A stretch of DNA of 64,000 nucleotides from Agapanthus africanus (lineage: Eukaryota; Streptophyta; Magnoliopsida; Asparagales; Amaryllidaceae). The stretch is taken from contig JASDDO010000001.1 of the NCBI GenBank assembly GCA_030015575.1, forward strand, positions 319,891,595 to 319,955,594, in the 5' to 3' direction. The translations under genes were made by a program, and so were the position numbers. A model generated the notes under the pieces. The model did not search any database. It had not been told where the DNA came from and saw nothing but the letters and a program-made list of their open reading frames with translations. Numbering within the stretch: position 1 is the first letter of the stretch; each line of letters begins with the position of its first letter. Positions 22,463 through 33,398 of this stretch are shown here, one piece after another.

Positions 22463-23608
22463 GTGCAACACACTGCCGCTCACGGGCAAAGCATCAAAAC
22501 CATCGAGGCCCAGATTGCACAACTGAATGCGGCCTTAAGCGAGCGAGAGAAGGGGAAGCTCCCGTCCCAGCCACTCCCAAATCCCGGTCACCCACAGAAT
22601 GTATATGTTGCTCTTGAACAACAGAACCATAATGTGAGTACCGTGACCACATTGAGATCGGGAAGGATACTGCAAAACAACATCGGCACACAGATCAATG
22701 ATGACACCCCGGCCGCTTCTTCTTCTTCTTCTTCTTCATCTCCTGCTTCTTCGTCTTCTGAGCCTATTCTCCGTTCTTCACAAGGCTCTCCTTCCTCTTC
22801 TTCTGCTTTGAATGGACCCACTTCTCACCCCACGAAAACACCTGTTCTGGGATCCATTCCAACTCCACAATCTCCTCCACAAGCATTAGACTCAACCAAT
22901 TTTAAAAATGTCCCATTTCCAAACCGGTTGAGGTCTAATAAACAAAATCCTCAAATGGAGAAGATTCTGGAGTTATTTAAGCAGGTTAACATTAACATTC
23001 CTCTTTTAGATGCTTTCCAACAAGTCCCGTCCTACGCGAAAATCTTAAAGGACTTGTGCACGAAAAAGAGGAAGTCTCAGGTACCCAAGAAAGTTTTCTT
23101 GGCTAGTGCTGTGAGTGATGCCCTTACCCAATCTTTACCACAAAAACGGAAGGACCCTGGCTGTCCTACGATTTCTATTACTATTAGGGATAAGAACATC
23201 AACCGCGCACTATTAGATCTTGGTGCCAGTGTTAACCTGCTTCCGTATTCAGTATATGAGCAATTAGGCGTCGGAGAGCTGAAACCCACGCACTGCACTC
23301 TCCAAATGGCCGACCGATCGATCACGCATCCTAGGGGTGAGCTAGAGGATGTGTTAATAAAAGTCGGGGACTTCATATTCCCCGTTGATTTCATTGTATT
23401 AGACACACAGCCTGTAGCTAACCCCCGGAATCAAATTCCGGTGATACTCGGTCGCCCATTTCTTGCAACCTCAAATGCTGTGATCAATTGTCGCAATGGT
23501 TCGATGAACCTCTCTTTTGGAAACATGACGATTGAACTCAACATTTTTAGGTTGGGGGATCAGCCCGCCGAACCTAATGCTCATATACAGGACGTCTGCT
23601 CGATCTAG
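22463..23608 (+). pseudogene. Element E gag tail and aspartic protease
   Basis: The first part is a helical, Gln-rich stretch (IKTIEAQIAQLNAALSERE) and a long Ser-rich spacer, as in the Athila gag C-terminus. The protease follows: KDPGCPTISITIRDKNINRA, then LLDLGASVNLLPYSVYEQLG with the active-site D-L-G-A-S (near 23215), then LQMADRSITHPRG, FIVLDT and ILGRPFLATSNAVI. Athila proteases commonly have this form. It would cut the polyprotein. A domain-bearing fossil within a nearly whole element. Confidence 0.86.
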
Positions 23609-24028
23609 GATATCACCGCAGAAGAATGTGAATTCGAGGAGTTTCTGTTTGATCACGATAATCTTGACGCCACTAGTGCGTTCCTCTTCGAACCTGCTGC
23701 TGTTTCTGCGCCCGACAACGACTACGAGTGTTTCACGTTCTCAAACGATCTTAGCCGCGCACAACCCGAGTTTGAATCTTTCGAATTTCCGGATGAGTTA
23801 CCTGAACCATCCGACTCGGTCGCCCACACTCGTTTTGAACCTTTGCTGGAGTCCTTTGAGTTCGAGACCTTTGCACCAATCTTGCCTTCCATCATTTCAC
23901 CTCCAACGCTCGAACTCAAGCCTTTGCCGTCTCACCTTAAGTACGCTTAATTAGGTAAGAACGAGACCCTCCCTGTCATTATCTCGGCTTCTCTAGCTCC
24001 CGAGCTAGAGAAAGCCCTTCTCGCGGTC
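23609..24028 (+). other. Linker between protease and RT in element E
   Basis: About 420 bases rich in Glu, Phe, Pro and Ser codons in one frame, with no recognised domain. It fits the acidic spacer that follows protease in Athila elements. Some openness remains, but I see no motif to name. Confidence 0.5.
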
Positions 24029-25432
24029 TTGCACAACAACAGGCAAGCTTTTGGCTGGTCCATGGCGGACATCAAGGGGATTAGTCCCCTGATCGTTGAG
24101 CATCACATTCATCTGATGGATGATGCCAAACCAGCCCGGGATCCAAAAAGACGTATCAATCCAGTCATGAAAGAGGCTGTGAAGAAGGAGATCGTAAAAT
24201 GTCTAGGTAGTGGTATCATTTACCTTATCTCTGATAGCCAGTGGGTTAGCCCCATTCATGTTGTCCCCAAGAAGTCGGGCATCACGGTCATCACTAACGA
24301 GGCGAACGAGTTAATCCCTACTCGCACCCAAACTGGGTGGTGAGTGTGCATTGATTACAGAAAACTCAACGCCGCAACGCGGAAAGACCACTTTCCGCTA
24401 CCTTTTATTGACCAGATGCTTGAACGATTGGCCGGACACGAGTACTACTGCTTTCTTGATGGCTACTCCGGCTATAATCAAATTCCCATCGCCGAAAAAG
24501 ACCAGGACAAGACCACTTTCACTTGTCCTTTCGGCACGTTTGCATATCGTCGCATGCCCTTTGGGTTAGGCAATGCGCCCGCTACCTTCCAGCGGTGTAT
24601 GATGGGAATCTTCTCAGACATGGTGGAAAAATTTCTGGAGATTTTCATGGATGACTTCTCCATTTTCGGCTATTCCTTCAACGAGTGTTTGCTGCATCTT
24701 GACACTGTCCTTACCCGATGTAAGGAAAAGAATCTCACTTTGAATTGGGAGAAATGCCACTTCATGGTGCGCGAAGGTATTGTCTTAGGACATATCATCT
24801 CGCAAAATGGCATAGAGGTTGACAAAGCAAAGATTGAGGTCATTTCCAATCTACCTCCTCCCCGATGCGTCAGAGATATCCGAGCCTTCCTTGGCCATGC
24901 CGGTTTCTATAGACGGTTCATCAAGGACTTTAGCAAGATTGCTAGGCCCTTGACCCTTTTGCCGGCCAAGGATATGCCATTCGACTTCAACTCGAGCTGT
25001 GCGACTGCATTCGAGTCATTGAAACGCTCACTCACTTCTGCTCCCGTTCTTTCTTCCCCTGACTGGACGCACCCATTTGAGATTATGTGCGATGCATCCG
25101 ACTTTGCCATTGGTGCTGTCCTTGGACAACACATCAACAAGATGCCGCACGTAATCTATTATGCGAGCCGAACCCTGAACGACGCCCAACTCAATTATAC
25201 AACAACTGAGAAGGAATTCTTAGCTGTTGTATTTACTTTAGAAAAGTTCAGGCCTTACCTCATCGGCTCTCCAGTCATTGTCTACACTGACCATTCTGCT
25301 CTGCGCCATCTTTTTGCGAAGAAAGATGCAAAATCTCGGTTAATCCGTTGGATCCTCTTGCTTCAAGAGTTTGACCTTGTCATTAAGGACAAACGAGGAT
25401 GTGAAAACGTCGTTGCCGACCATCTCTCATGA
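24029..25432 (+). pseudogene. Element E reverse transcriptase and RNase H
   Basis: RT begins with the typical MHNNRQAFGWSMADIKGISP entry, then [72 protein letters not shown] and the catalytic FMDDFSIFG (near 24650). RNase H follows: [47 protein letters not shown] and the VVADHLS tail. It lacks an extra RNase H, which argues against Tat/Ogre. About one break is present. A fossil. Confidence 0.92.
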
Positions 25433-25492
25433 CTTCCTTCTTCGCCTTCGCTTCCAATTCCGATCAACGACGTTTTCCCGGATGAACAGCTC

Positions 25493-26803
25493 TTGACAGT
25501 ATCTTGCGAACCCTGGTTCGCAGATATTGTGAATTATTTGGCCACGGAATTACTACCGACTGAATGGTCAAGTCAGGACAGACTTCGCTTCTTATCCCAA
25601 GTAAAACACTTTTACTGGGACGAACCCTATTTGTTCAAGTACTGTCCCGACCAGATTATTCGTCGGTGTGTCCCTGACGAGGAATTCAAGAGTGTGTTGT
25701 CGTTTTGCCACGATCAAGCATGTGGCGGGCATTTTGGCCCCAGAAAGACAGCTGAGAAGATCTTGCAATGTGTTTTCTACTGGCTACAACTCTTCAAAGA
25801 TGCTCATGACTATTGCAAGACTTGCTCCCGGTGCCAACACTTGGGCCGGATATCCCGGAGGAACGAGATGCCGCTCCAACCGATCTTGGTTGTGGAGATT
25901 TTCGATGTTTGGGGGATAGATTTCATGGGGCCGTTTCCCAGCTCTTTCGGGAACTTGTACATCCTTCTCGCTGTTGATTACGTCTCTAAATGGGTCGAGG
26001 CTGTGCCCAGCCGGACTAACGACAACAAGGTTGTCGTTAGGTTTCTTAAAGAAAACATTTTCTCCCGGTTTGGGCACCCCCGAGCGATCATTAGCGACAA
26101 TGGAAGTCATTTCTGCAACAAGACTTTTGAGGCCTTGATGCGGAAATACTCCATTAATCATAAGCTATCCACGCCCTACCACCCCCAAACCTGCAGGCAG
26201 GCCGAAGTTTCAAATCGGCAAATCAAGCAGATACTGGAGAAGACGGTTTCCAAGAACCGTAAGGATTGGTCGCTGAAACTCACTGATGCCCTTTGGGCAT
26301 TTCGAACCGCTTATAAGACCGACCTTGGCATGTCTCCCTATCGGCTTGTGTACGGAAAAGCCTGCCACCTACCTGTCGAAATAGAGCATCGCGCATTTTG
26401 GACGATAAAGGAGCTGAATCTGTCTCTCGAAGATGCGGGCAGCCATCGGAAGCTGCAACTGAACGAACTGAGCGAGCTTAGGGACGAGGCTTACGATAAC
26501 ACGGTTGTCGTTAAGAACCGAACGAAGGTGTTTCATGTTAAACACCTTTTGCGCAAAAATTTCGTACCTGGTCAGCAGGTACTGCTTTACGACACCAGAC
26601 TTCACTTCCATCCTGGAAAGCTCAGATCTCGCTGGAAAGGGCTGTATTTTGTGCGGAATGTGTATCCGCAGGGCGCTGTGGATTTGGAAAATCCAAAGGA
26701 CGGTTCATTTTTCAAAGTGAATGGACACCGACTCAAACCGTACCTTAGCGCCGAACCAACAGAGGAGCTCCTGTTCTTACAGGAGCCGGTTTACCTTGCA
26801 TGA
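25493..26803 (+). pseudogene. Element E integrase
   Basis: The HHCC zinc-binding domain shows [15 protein letters not shown] and CKTCSRCQ. The DDE core has [15 protein letters not shown] (first Asp), IISDNGSHF (second Asp) and the [17 protein letters not shown] region carrying the Glu. [16 protein letters not shown], then the C-terminal [21 protein letters not shown] and GHRLKPY follow, the usual ending of Athila integrase. It would insert the DNA copy. It is open along most of its length. The polypurine region starts about 40 bases after it ends. Confidence 0.92.
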
Positions 26804-26843
26804 TCTTCCTCTGCCTACCACCAAACTTCGGTTATCCAGCCAA

Positions 26844-26879
26844 GAACAGTGGACACTGTTCCAAATAAGTTTGGGGGTA
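26844..26879 (+). other. Hairpin plus polypurine-like motif, copy 1
   Basis: GAACAGTGGACACTGTTC (26844-26861) pairs perfectly in eight-base arms. Five bases later comes AAGTTTGGGGGTA (26867-26879), the same word that primes plus-strand synthesis next to the 3' LTR. Confidence 0.8.
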
Positions 26880-27001
26880 TGTACAAACCATTTTGTATAT
26901 ATTTGTGTATATTCTTTTTCTTTTCTTTAAAACAAAAACAAATAAAAATTTTGTATCGCTAACCGACAATTTTGACCCTTCAAATGATCTCTTCATGCAA
27001 T

Positions 27002-27038
27002 GACAGTGAGGACACTGTCCAGTTTAAGTTTGGGGGTA
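27002..27038 (+). other. Hairpin plus polypurine-like motif, copy 2
   Basis: GACAGTGAGGACACTGTC (27002-27019) has seven-base perfect arms and an AGGA loop. Six bases later comes AAGTTTGGGGGTA (27026-27038). The stem shares CAGTG/CACTG with copy 1, suggesting a 158-base tandem duplication. Confidence 0.8.
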
Positions 27039-28444
27039 CGCTCGGTACGCATTTCTTACCTTCGCATTCATATGTATATTTTGCATCTGCATATTAAAAT
27101 CCATAAAATCCATAAAAATCTGAAAATTTTCTAAAAACATAAAAACTTTTCTGTCAAGTTAGCTGGTGGGAGGACTCTGATTCAACATTTCGACGGTTTT
27201 GTTTGATAAAATAAGAATAACTAAATCTTATATTTAGATTTTGAAAACCTGAAATATAACCCTCCTTTGAAGTTAACTATAGCTGATATACGTCTTTACA
27301 TCACACTACACGTGTCGTGAGTTTTTGGAAATTAGATGACAAGTCTTTTTATGTCTAAAAACTTTTAAACGGATAAATGATTTTCTGAGGATCAAATAGG
27401 TTTGTTCGGAAATAAGTAATATCAAGAATAGTTTATGAAGTGAGTGAATATGAAGGAATGTTATTGATGCCTTAATTGGAACTAAGTCTGAAAAATAACC
27501 CATCTGGAACTTGATTGGAATGATTACACACCAAAACCCACTAAACACGTCTTTTATCCAAAATAATTGAACTGCCGGCTATATCTCCGTTCGTATTAAA
27601 TCATCATGATTTTCACGCCCAACTGTCTTTTGTTTGTGGACCTAGGTAACTTGAGTAATTAAGTCCGCTGGGGTGTTTCTACACCTAATGCCCTAAAACC
27701 AACAGGTTTGGGTGCATTGGCCCAAAACTCGCTAAGAAGCCTAGAAAGTCCAGATTAAAACAAAGTCATGAAAGTGTTCTCCCCGAGTTAAAATTCCTAA
27801 CGGTTCTTTGTCTGAGAATAATCTTGATAAAAGACAGGCTTTTATAAAAAAAAAATTTAGCGGAGATATGAAGGTTTTGCTCTATGATAAAGACTATTGC
27901 ACGTTCACAGAGGTGTGTATGAAATGAAAACAAGAAAAAGGTGGAGTGAAGAATAAGACCTAGTTTCCTGTTAGGGAAGATAGAAATTCTGAAGTTGAAA
28001 CTTTACTGGAAAACGAAACTTGAAAAATGCTTAACTCTTTATAAAACTTATGTGATCCTTTTAAAATCGTTATCTGGGCTTTATTGTGCGACATGATGAC
28101 TTTAATCGATCCTTCTGGAACTTAACGACACTATTTGCACTGCACGTAAAGACATATAAAATCTGTAGTTAAATAAAAAGCGAGGTGTGAAAAATAAAGG
28201 TTCGATAGTCTAGACTTAGGATAATAGAATTGTTATTTTCTGAAACAAAACTTTAAGGTTTGAATCTTAGTTATTTCACAAAACCAACTTGACCGGATTT
28301 TGTGGGTAGTATCCGCTGAAAACCCTCAGGAGACAACACTCCTCCTACTAGGGACACCTAGAGGTTTAACGGCTTGTTGCACATGCTAAGTGCAATCGCG
28401 TTCCCTGCGAAAGTGAGATTAGGATTTTTTGTGAATAAATTGGC

Positions 28445-28482
28445 TTTGCTCGGGACGAGCAAATGATAAGTTTGGGGGTATT
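28445..28482 (+). promoter_or_regulatory. Polypurine tract of element E with its hairpin
   Basis: TTTGCTCGGGACGAGCAAA (28445-28463) forms an eight-base perfect stem with a GGA loop. Four bases later AAGTTTGGGGGTA (28468-28480) and TT lead to the 3' LTR at 28483. From memory, a CTCG-GGACGAGC-type hairpin next to the tract is common in Athila and Tat elements. Confidence 0.85.
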
Positions 28483-30061
28483 TGTTCATATCAGATTTTT
28501 GCATTTTCATACCGCCCAATTTTTATCACATTGCATATCGGTAGATACTCTTGAGCCGTGTTTGCTAGTCAATTGCAGGATACAGGTTCTCGGTTCTAAA
28601 ACGATGAAATTCATGGAAAACATGACAAAATCCGGGTTCCTGCCAACCACAGATAAAACACGGATCTCCGCTCTTTATCCATCTGTTGCCACACACCAGT
28701 TTAAGAGACAATATGTCAAATCAATGTCGTTTTCATGCACAAGGCTCTATGGCAGCACAAGATCCAAGAAATCTACGTAGAGCTCGAGGAAATCATGACA
28801 AAAAGTCCACATCAAATCACCTTTCCCTCAACAGAAATTCTGGAAAAATTGTGAAGAGTTTCCGAGAAAAATCACATACCATACTCAAGTACAAAGAAAA
28901 CCAGGAAAAGCCACAAAATACGAAGGCCTAACTCCCTACTATGGCCGCGGAACCGCGGCCTAAGCATGCTTAGGCCGCGGATCCGCGGCCGTATGGTGGC
29001 GGCAGAAGTGGATTTTTTAGGGGCAGTTGGGTAATTTTGTAAGGGGGCAGATGGTTGCCCTAGGTTTTCATTTTCCAGCCTATAAATAGCCCAGAACTTG
29101 TGAAGCTAAGGGGTCCATAATCTTGTATTTTTTCTCTAGGTTTTAGAATACATGTTCTTCTTCCTCTTCTCATCTCTTCTCCATTAAAACTTGTAGTGAG
29201 CTTTTGAGTGAAGAATGATGAATAAAGAAGAACCGTTTATTATTATGCTTGTCTTGTTCTCTTGTTAATTATTGTAATTTTAATTTGTTAACTTAGTTGT
29301 TGTTATTTCTTGTTGTTTCTTTCTTTTCTCTTTTTCTTTATCCTTAAAACAACCATGATGCTTACGCTTGTTCCTTGCCAAGGTGAGGTCGCAAATAGCT
29401 AGTTGTTATCTTCTAATCTCTTTCTTTCTATCTTCCTCTTTTATTTTGTTTTATTTTTCCGTATCATGATGTGTGAGTAGTTTCATACTTGTTAGGGTAG
29501 GATAAGGGAAGTTTGAGAGAAGGAAATCTCTCTCACTCTTTCCTTGCCCAACAGCTTAATTCGACTCCCGTTAATTGAACCACAATCCGCTCCTTACGGC
29601 ACCCTATCCTACATGATAGCGGTGATTCCGTAGTGAGACCGGTTGTGGTTGAATTAACCGGAGGTTATGGCTAAGAGCCAAGAACGGACGGACAAGCACC
29701 AAAAGGAAGAACTTATGCATTGGAAAGCCTAGCTTATACTCGCAAGTTCCTTCCTAGTCGTGCTAATCCCCGTTGTTGCCGATTACCGTAACACCGCGAT
29801 TAAGAGGGGCAACGAAAGATGTGGGAGACTCCTAACTCAAACTAACCTAATCCTAACCCTAACAAGCTCTCTTTACATATCACTTTACCACTTAATTAAT
29901 CACACCAATATCTGAAAAACTGGACTTAACTCGTTAAAACACATAGAAAAAGATTCCCATCTCCCTGCGGACGACCCGTACTCAACCGGCTAGCTACGAG
30001 CGAAACCGTCTTGATTGCGGTATTTAACTAAAACTTGAACACGCAGAATCCCTAACAATCA
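28483..30061 (+). repeat. 3' LTR of element E
   Basis: Runs from TGTTCATATCAG to CCTAACAATCA, followed by GTCTC at 30062. It carries the palindrome cassette at 28943-28990 (third palindrome GGCCGCGGATCCGCGGCC perfect) and a TATA box at 29081. About 1% different from the 5' LTR. Confidence 0.95.
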
Positions 30062-30911
30062 GTCTCCATGGACTTCATTGTGGGTCTACCCAGGACCAGT
30101 CGAGGGTACGACTCTATATGGGTGATTGTGGATCGACTGACGAAAGCGGCTCACTTTCTGCCAGTGAAGACCACTTTTGGATTTTCTCAGTACGCCCAGG
30201 TTTATATTGATGAGATAGTGCGACTGCATGGCGTTCCGACTTGCATCGTGTCTGACCGTGGCACCCAGTTTACCAGCCGATTGTGGCAGAAACTACAGGA
30301 AGCTTTGGGCACCCGATTGAGTTTTAGCACAGCCTTCCATCCGCAGACTGACGGTCAGTCGGAGCGTACGATTCAGACTCTTGAGGACATGCTCAGAGCT
30401 TGTGTTTTAGATTTCGGTGGTAGCTGGGATCGTCATTTGCCTTTGATCGAGTTTTCCTACAATAATAGCTTCCAGGAGACGATTCAGATGACACTTTTTG
30501 AGGCTTTATATGGGAGGAGATGTCGATCGCCTGTATGTTGGACAGAGCTCAGGGAGAGCTGTATTTTGGGGCCGCAGATTGTACAGGAGACGACCGAGAA
30601 GATACAGCTGATTCGGGACAGGATGAGAGCGGCACAGAGCAGGCAGAAATCATATGCTGACAGGCGCCGTCGCCGACTCGAGTTCGCTGTTGGCGATCAT
30701 GTTTTCCTGAAGGTCTCTCCGATGAAAGGTGTGATGAGATTTGGGCGGAAAGGGAAACTGAGTCCTAGATATGTTGGTCCTTTCGAGATCCTAGAGCGTG
30801 TTGGTCCGGTCGCTTATCGGTTAGCTCTTCCGCCTAGCTTCCCCGATGTTCACCCCGTATTCCATGTCTCGATGCTCCGCAAGTACCTTCATGATCCTTC
30901 CCAGGTGATTC
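30062..30911 (+). pseudogene. Element D integrase, second part (catalytic core), between E and F
   Basis: Continues the D integrase after [20 protein letters not shown] with the first catalytic Asp, [15 protein letters not shown] with the second, and [18 protein letters not shown] with the Glu. Then comes the C-terminal part [20 protein letters not shown], the GPY/F-type [20 protein letters not shown] and [20 protein letters not shown] enters here at GATTC. The final segment is at 48996-49206. Confidence 0.92.
30907..30911. repeat. Target-site duplication of tandem F, left copy
   Basis: GATTC at 30907-30911 is repeated at 48996-49000, just outside the outermost LTRs of F. No such duplication surrounds the middle LTR. 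Confidence 0.93.
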
Positions 30912-32018
30912 TGTTGGAGATAGTGCCCTCAGAGTCAATTATTGGATCACAGGCACGTGATTGCAATGATTGAGGGAGGACCTATCCCGGTAGGACAGTC
31001 TTACTCGAAATGATAGTATGCTATCTGGTTTATCTTTATCATCGTGTACTGTTTTAGGTGACCTGACATGTCGCTATTACACGTTGATAGAGCCCCTAGG
31101 ATTCTTGCTTGACTACCAGCAGTATGATGGCGATCATATACGTGGGAGCTGGTAGTCTACAAGCACATCCTTAAAAGGTCCCTAGTCGTAGGAGTTTCGA
31201 GACATGGCATCGATACTCCATTAGTAGACTAGTGTATACAGTCGAGACCCCGACGAGGGGCGGTGGCCGGTCTCACAAGCCACTGGTGTCAGTTGGTTCA
31301 CCTAAGATGTATACAGGTGCTCATTGGGTTATGAGTACACCGGACAGGACTCGCCGGGAACCTGCTAGTTGGGATTATACCAGACGTCAGATAGCAGTTC
31401 CCAGGTGACATGTGTACAGGTTAGTTCATCGACCTGAGATCGTCATTTGTCTCGTGTGAGTTCCCACTGTGCTTTGATTACTACCTTACCACGGCTCAAA
31501 GGAGTCGTGCAAACAGGTTTTAGTTGGGTACAGTCCCGAGCCACATGGAGGCAGTGAGCGGATCTTCAGGGGTTCGTCTCTCCCGGTATTGGGGGTGAGG
31601 TCGCGCTGTGTCTAGGAGAGCCATTACGCAAAGCCCTCGGCCGAGGCAGGAGATTTACTGGTAGGTATTCCAGTAGTATCTCAGGGCGTTCTGGGCTACA
31701 CTCCGACACGACTTGTACCGCTTTTGGGGGTCTGACTTTTACCAACCCCCTAGGCCCGACATGCGATGCTCATAGACGAACGGACCGGACTGCACGGATA
31801 TTGTCACTGACAGGCTCAGTAGGGTGTCAGGATGAGTTCGCTCATCGGCGTCCCTTTTGGTCAATAGCTGGTGGCCCGTCACGTATTGGCTAATACCTCT
31901 GACGTGCTAGTGGTTAAATCCACAGCTATAGTATTGACGAGTCTTTAGAGTCCACCACACTTTCAGTTACTCAGCTTTCGGGCGAAACGCTGTAGAGGCC
32001 GTATGGAGATATGGCAGG

Positions 32019-32140
32019 GTCCGATCAGATACGTGCGGTATTGCACGGATCAGGATCGGACAGTTTTGTACTAGTTGCCGTATACTTATATGGCAGGGTT
32101 CGATCTGATACGTGCGGTATTGCACGGATCAGGATCGGAC
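32019..32140 (+). repeat. Duplicated hairpin unit in F LTR 1
   Basis: Unit one has outer arms GTCCGATC/GATCGGAC (32019 and 32054) and inner arms CGTGC/GCACG. Unit two (32098-32140) keeps the same inner pair, with one G-U type wobble in the outer arms. Units are 79 bases apart. The same pair occurs in LTRs 2 and 3 of F. Confidence 0.82.
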
Positions 32141-32601
32141 GGATATTACTAGCCGGCTTTGGCTTAAGCCGGTCCTAGTTTAGTACAGTGTAGATTTTGT
32201 CTCATTGCATTTGTATCCGGTCGGAATACAGATGCGGGTGTGTATGCACAGTATCGGGGTTTTCTGTAATTTATTACGGGACCAGTTTTCTGGAGTTGCC
32301 AGTTTGCATTCCGTTCCGGCCGGTTTTTCTTTGTTCTTTCCCGGCCGGACTTTTCTGATGGAGGGGGTAATTTGCAGTTTTGCAAATTACATTTGGTGGA
32401 GGTTTTATTTGTAAGATGATTAATTATGATAGCATCTTTTTATTCCATTCTTTTCTATCATCTTGTCTTGCTTTATGAAGATTAGATATGAGATGATGTT
32501 TGATGTAAGTTTGATGATGATTATGTCTTGATGTGGTCACCACTTGCTTTACCCTACACTCACCTCCCTTCTTGCTTCATATTACCTCTCCACCATTCTC
32601 A

Positions 32602-32613
32602 TTTAATATATAA
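32602..32613 (+). promoter_or_regulatory. Possible TATA box of the F LTR
   Basis: TTTAATATATAAG lies before a short leader-like purine run in LTR 1, with copies at the same place in the other two LTRs. It is the best TATA-like word in the LTR but the start site is unproven. Confidence 0.4.
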
Positions 32614-33143
32614 GTTTTTCATGAGAAGGAAAAAAAAAAAAAGGAGAGAAGAAGAAGAAGAGAGCTTCATCTTGAGAGTTTCATTCATGATCTCATTTTC
32701 TTGCTAGAAAAATGCAAGCACCATTTTTCTATTCTTGATTCCTCCATCACCATGGCAACAAACCCCAAATGAGACAAGCATCTTCTACACTACATTCTAC
32801 AGCATATCTTGAGCATGTCGAGTTGCCGGCTTCATGCTCGAGTTGCCTCGGTATTGAGGCGGGAGCCCGTAAAAGACGCAGGCGATGTGGTGCCCTTTCC
32901 GGCGAGGAGGCGACGATATGGAGACAAGACTTTCCGCGGGAGATCGGGACGATGAAGAGAAGACCGGAGGACTCGGATCACTCGGTATACTTCTCACCCT
33001 ATCTCTTGATTGCTAGCATTAGGTTAATGGTAAACGATCCGGGTTTTCTTTGTCCGCGGTAGCGCCGGTTTCCGAGTAAGGAAAATTTTTGATTCCGCAT
33101 TTTGGCCTCGAGTACGAGGCCGGGGCGCTGCCGTGGCGCAACA

Positions 33144-33156
33144 TGGTATCAGAGCC
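33144..33156 (+). promoter_or_regulatory. Primer binding site, F internal region 1
   Basis: TGGTATCAGAGCC directly abuts LTR 1 and is complementary to initiator methionine tRNA. The second internal region has the same site at 41072-41084. Confidence 0.93.
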
Positions 33157-33357
33157 ACGCCATTAACCTTACCTAGCTTGTTCTAATGCGTTTTGCTTAT
33201 CCGATCGACCAAAATTCCAAAAACCTCATTTTTGTTCACATCAGTTTTCTGTTGGAATTTTTTGGTGTCTAAAAATTTTTCAGGTTGCAGAAAAATGATG
33301 TGCTGAAAAAGATAAGACTACTGTAGAAAAACGACAAAGTGATTCCCTAGTTGGAGC

Positions 33358-33398
33358 GCGGAACCGCGGCCAAAACCCCCTTTGGGCCGCGGTTCCGC
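33358..33398. other. GC-rich inverted repeat in the F leader
   Basis: Perfect 14-base arms GCGGAACCGCGGCC (33358) and GGCCGCGGTTCCGC (33385) flank a 13-base spacer. The following ACTATGGTG and GTCACTTGG words resemble the sequence after the E cassettes. A second copy is at 41286-41326. Confidence 0.85.

Larger units (their letters stand above)
26804..28444 (+). other. Element E 3' non-coding region
   Basis: 1.6 kb between integrase and the last hairpin. Athila elements often carry an env-like frame here; none is seen. It is AT-rich with no frame over 80 codons in the element's orientation. It contains two extra copies of the hairpin plus AAGTTTGGGGGTA unit at 26844-26879 and 27002-27038. Confidence 0.75.
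18048..30061 (+). mobile_element. Element E: Athila-like Ty3/gypsy retrotransposon inserted in D
   Basis: A plus-strand Ty3/gypsy element of 12.0 kb with 1.58-kb LTRs, GTCTC target duplications, a tRNA-Asp-type primer site (TGGCGCCGTTGCCGGGGA) and gag-protease-RT-RNase H-integrase in order. The protease stretch LLDLGASVNLLPYS, the RT motif FMDDFSIFG and the AAGTTTGGGGGTA tract are typical of Athila. No second RNase H as in Tat/Ogre and no env-like frame were seen. LTRs differ at about 15 places in 1,578 bases (about 1%). The element looks nearly whole with several small breaks. Confidence 0.93.
30912..33143 (+). repeat. LTR 1 of F
   Basis: 2,232 bases, TGTTGGAGATAG to GTGGCGCAACA. It contains the conserved GATAGTATGCTATCTGG block, two duplicated hairpin units (32019-32061 and 32098-32140) and a poly-A run near 32629. 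It has several private differences from LTR 2 and LTR 3, which share those positions with each other. Confidence 0.95.

Noticed and set aside
20913-26803. Element E as a Tat/Ogre element
   Set aside because: The primer site is the Athila tRNA-Asp type, protease and RT motifs are Athila-like, and no second RNase H lies between RT-RNase H and integrase.
32769-33062. A 97-codon frame present in all three F LTRs
   Set aside because: The three copies are recent LTR copies, so their agreement is not evidence for a protein. LTR B has the same region without this frame.
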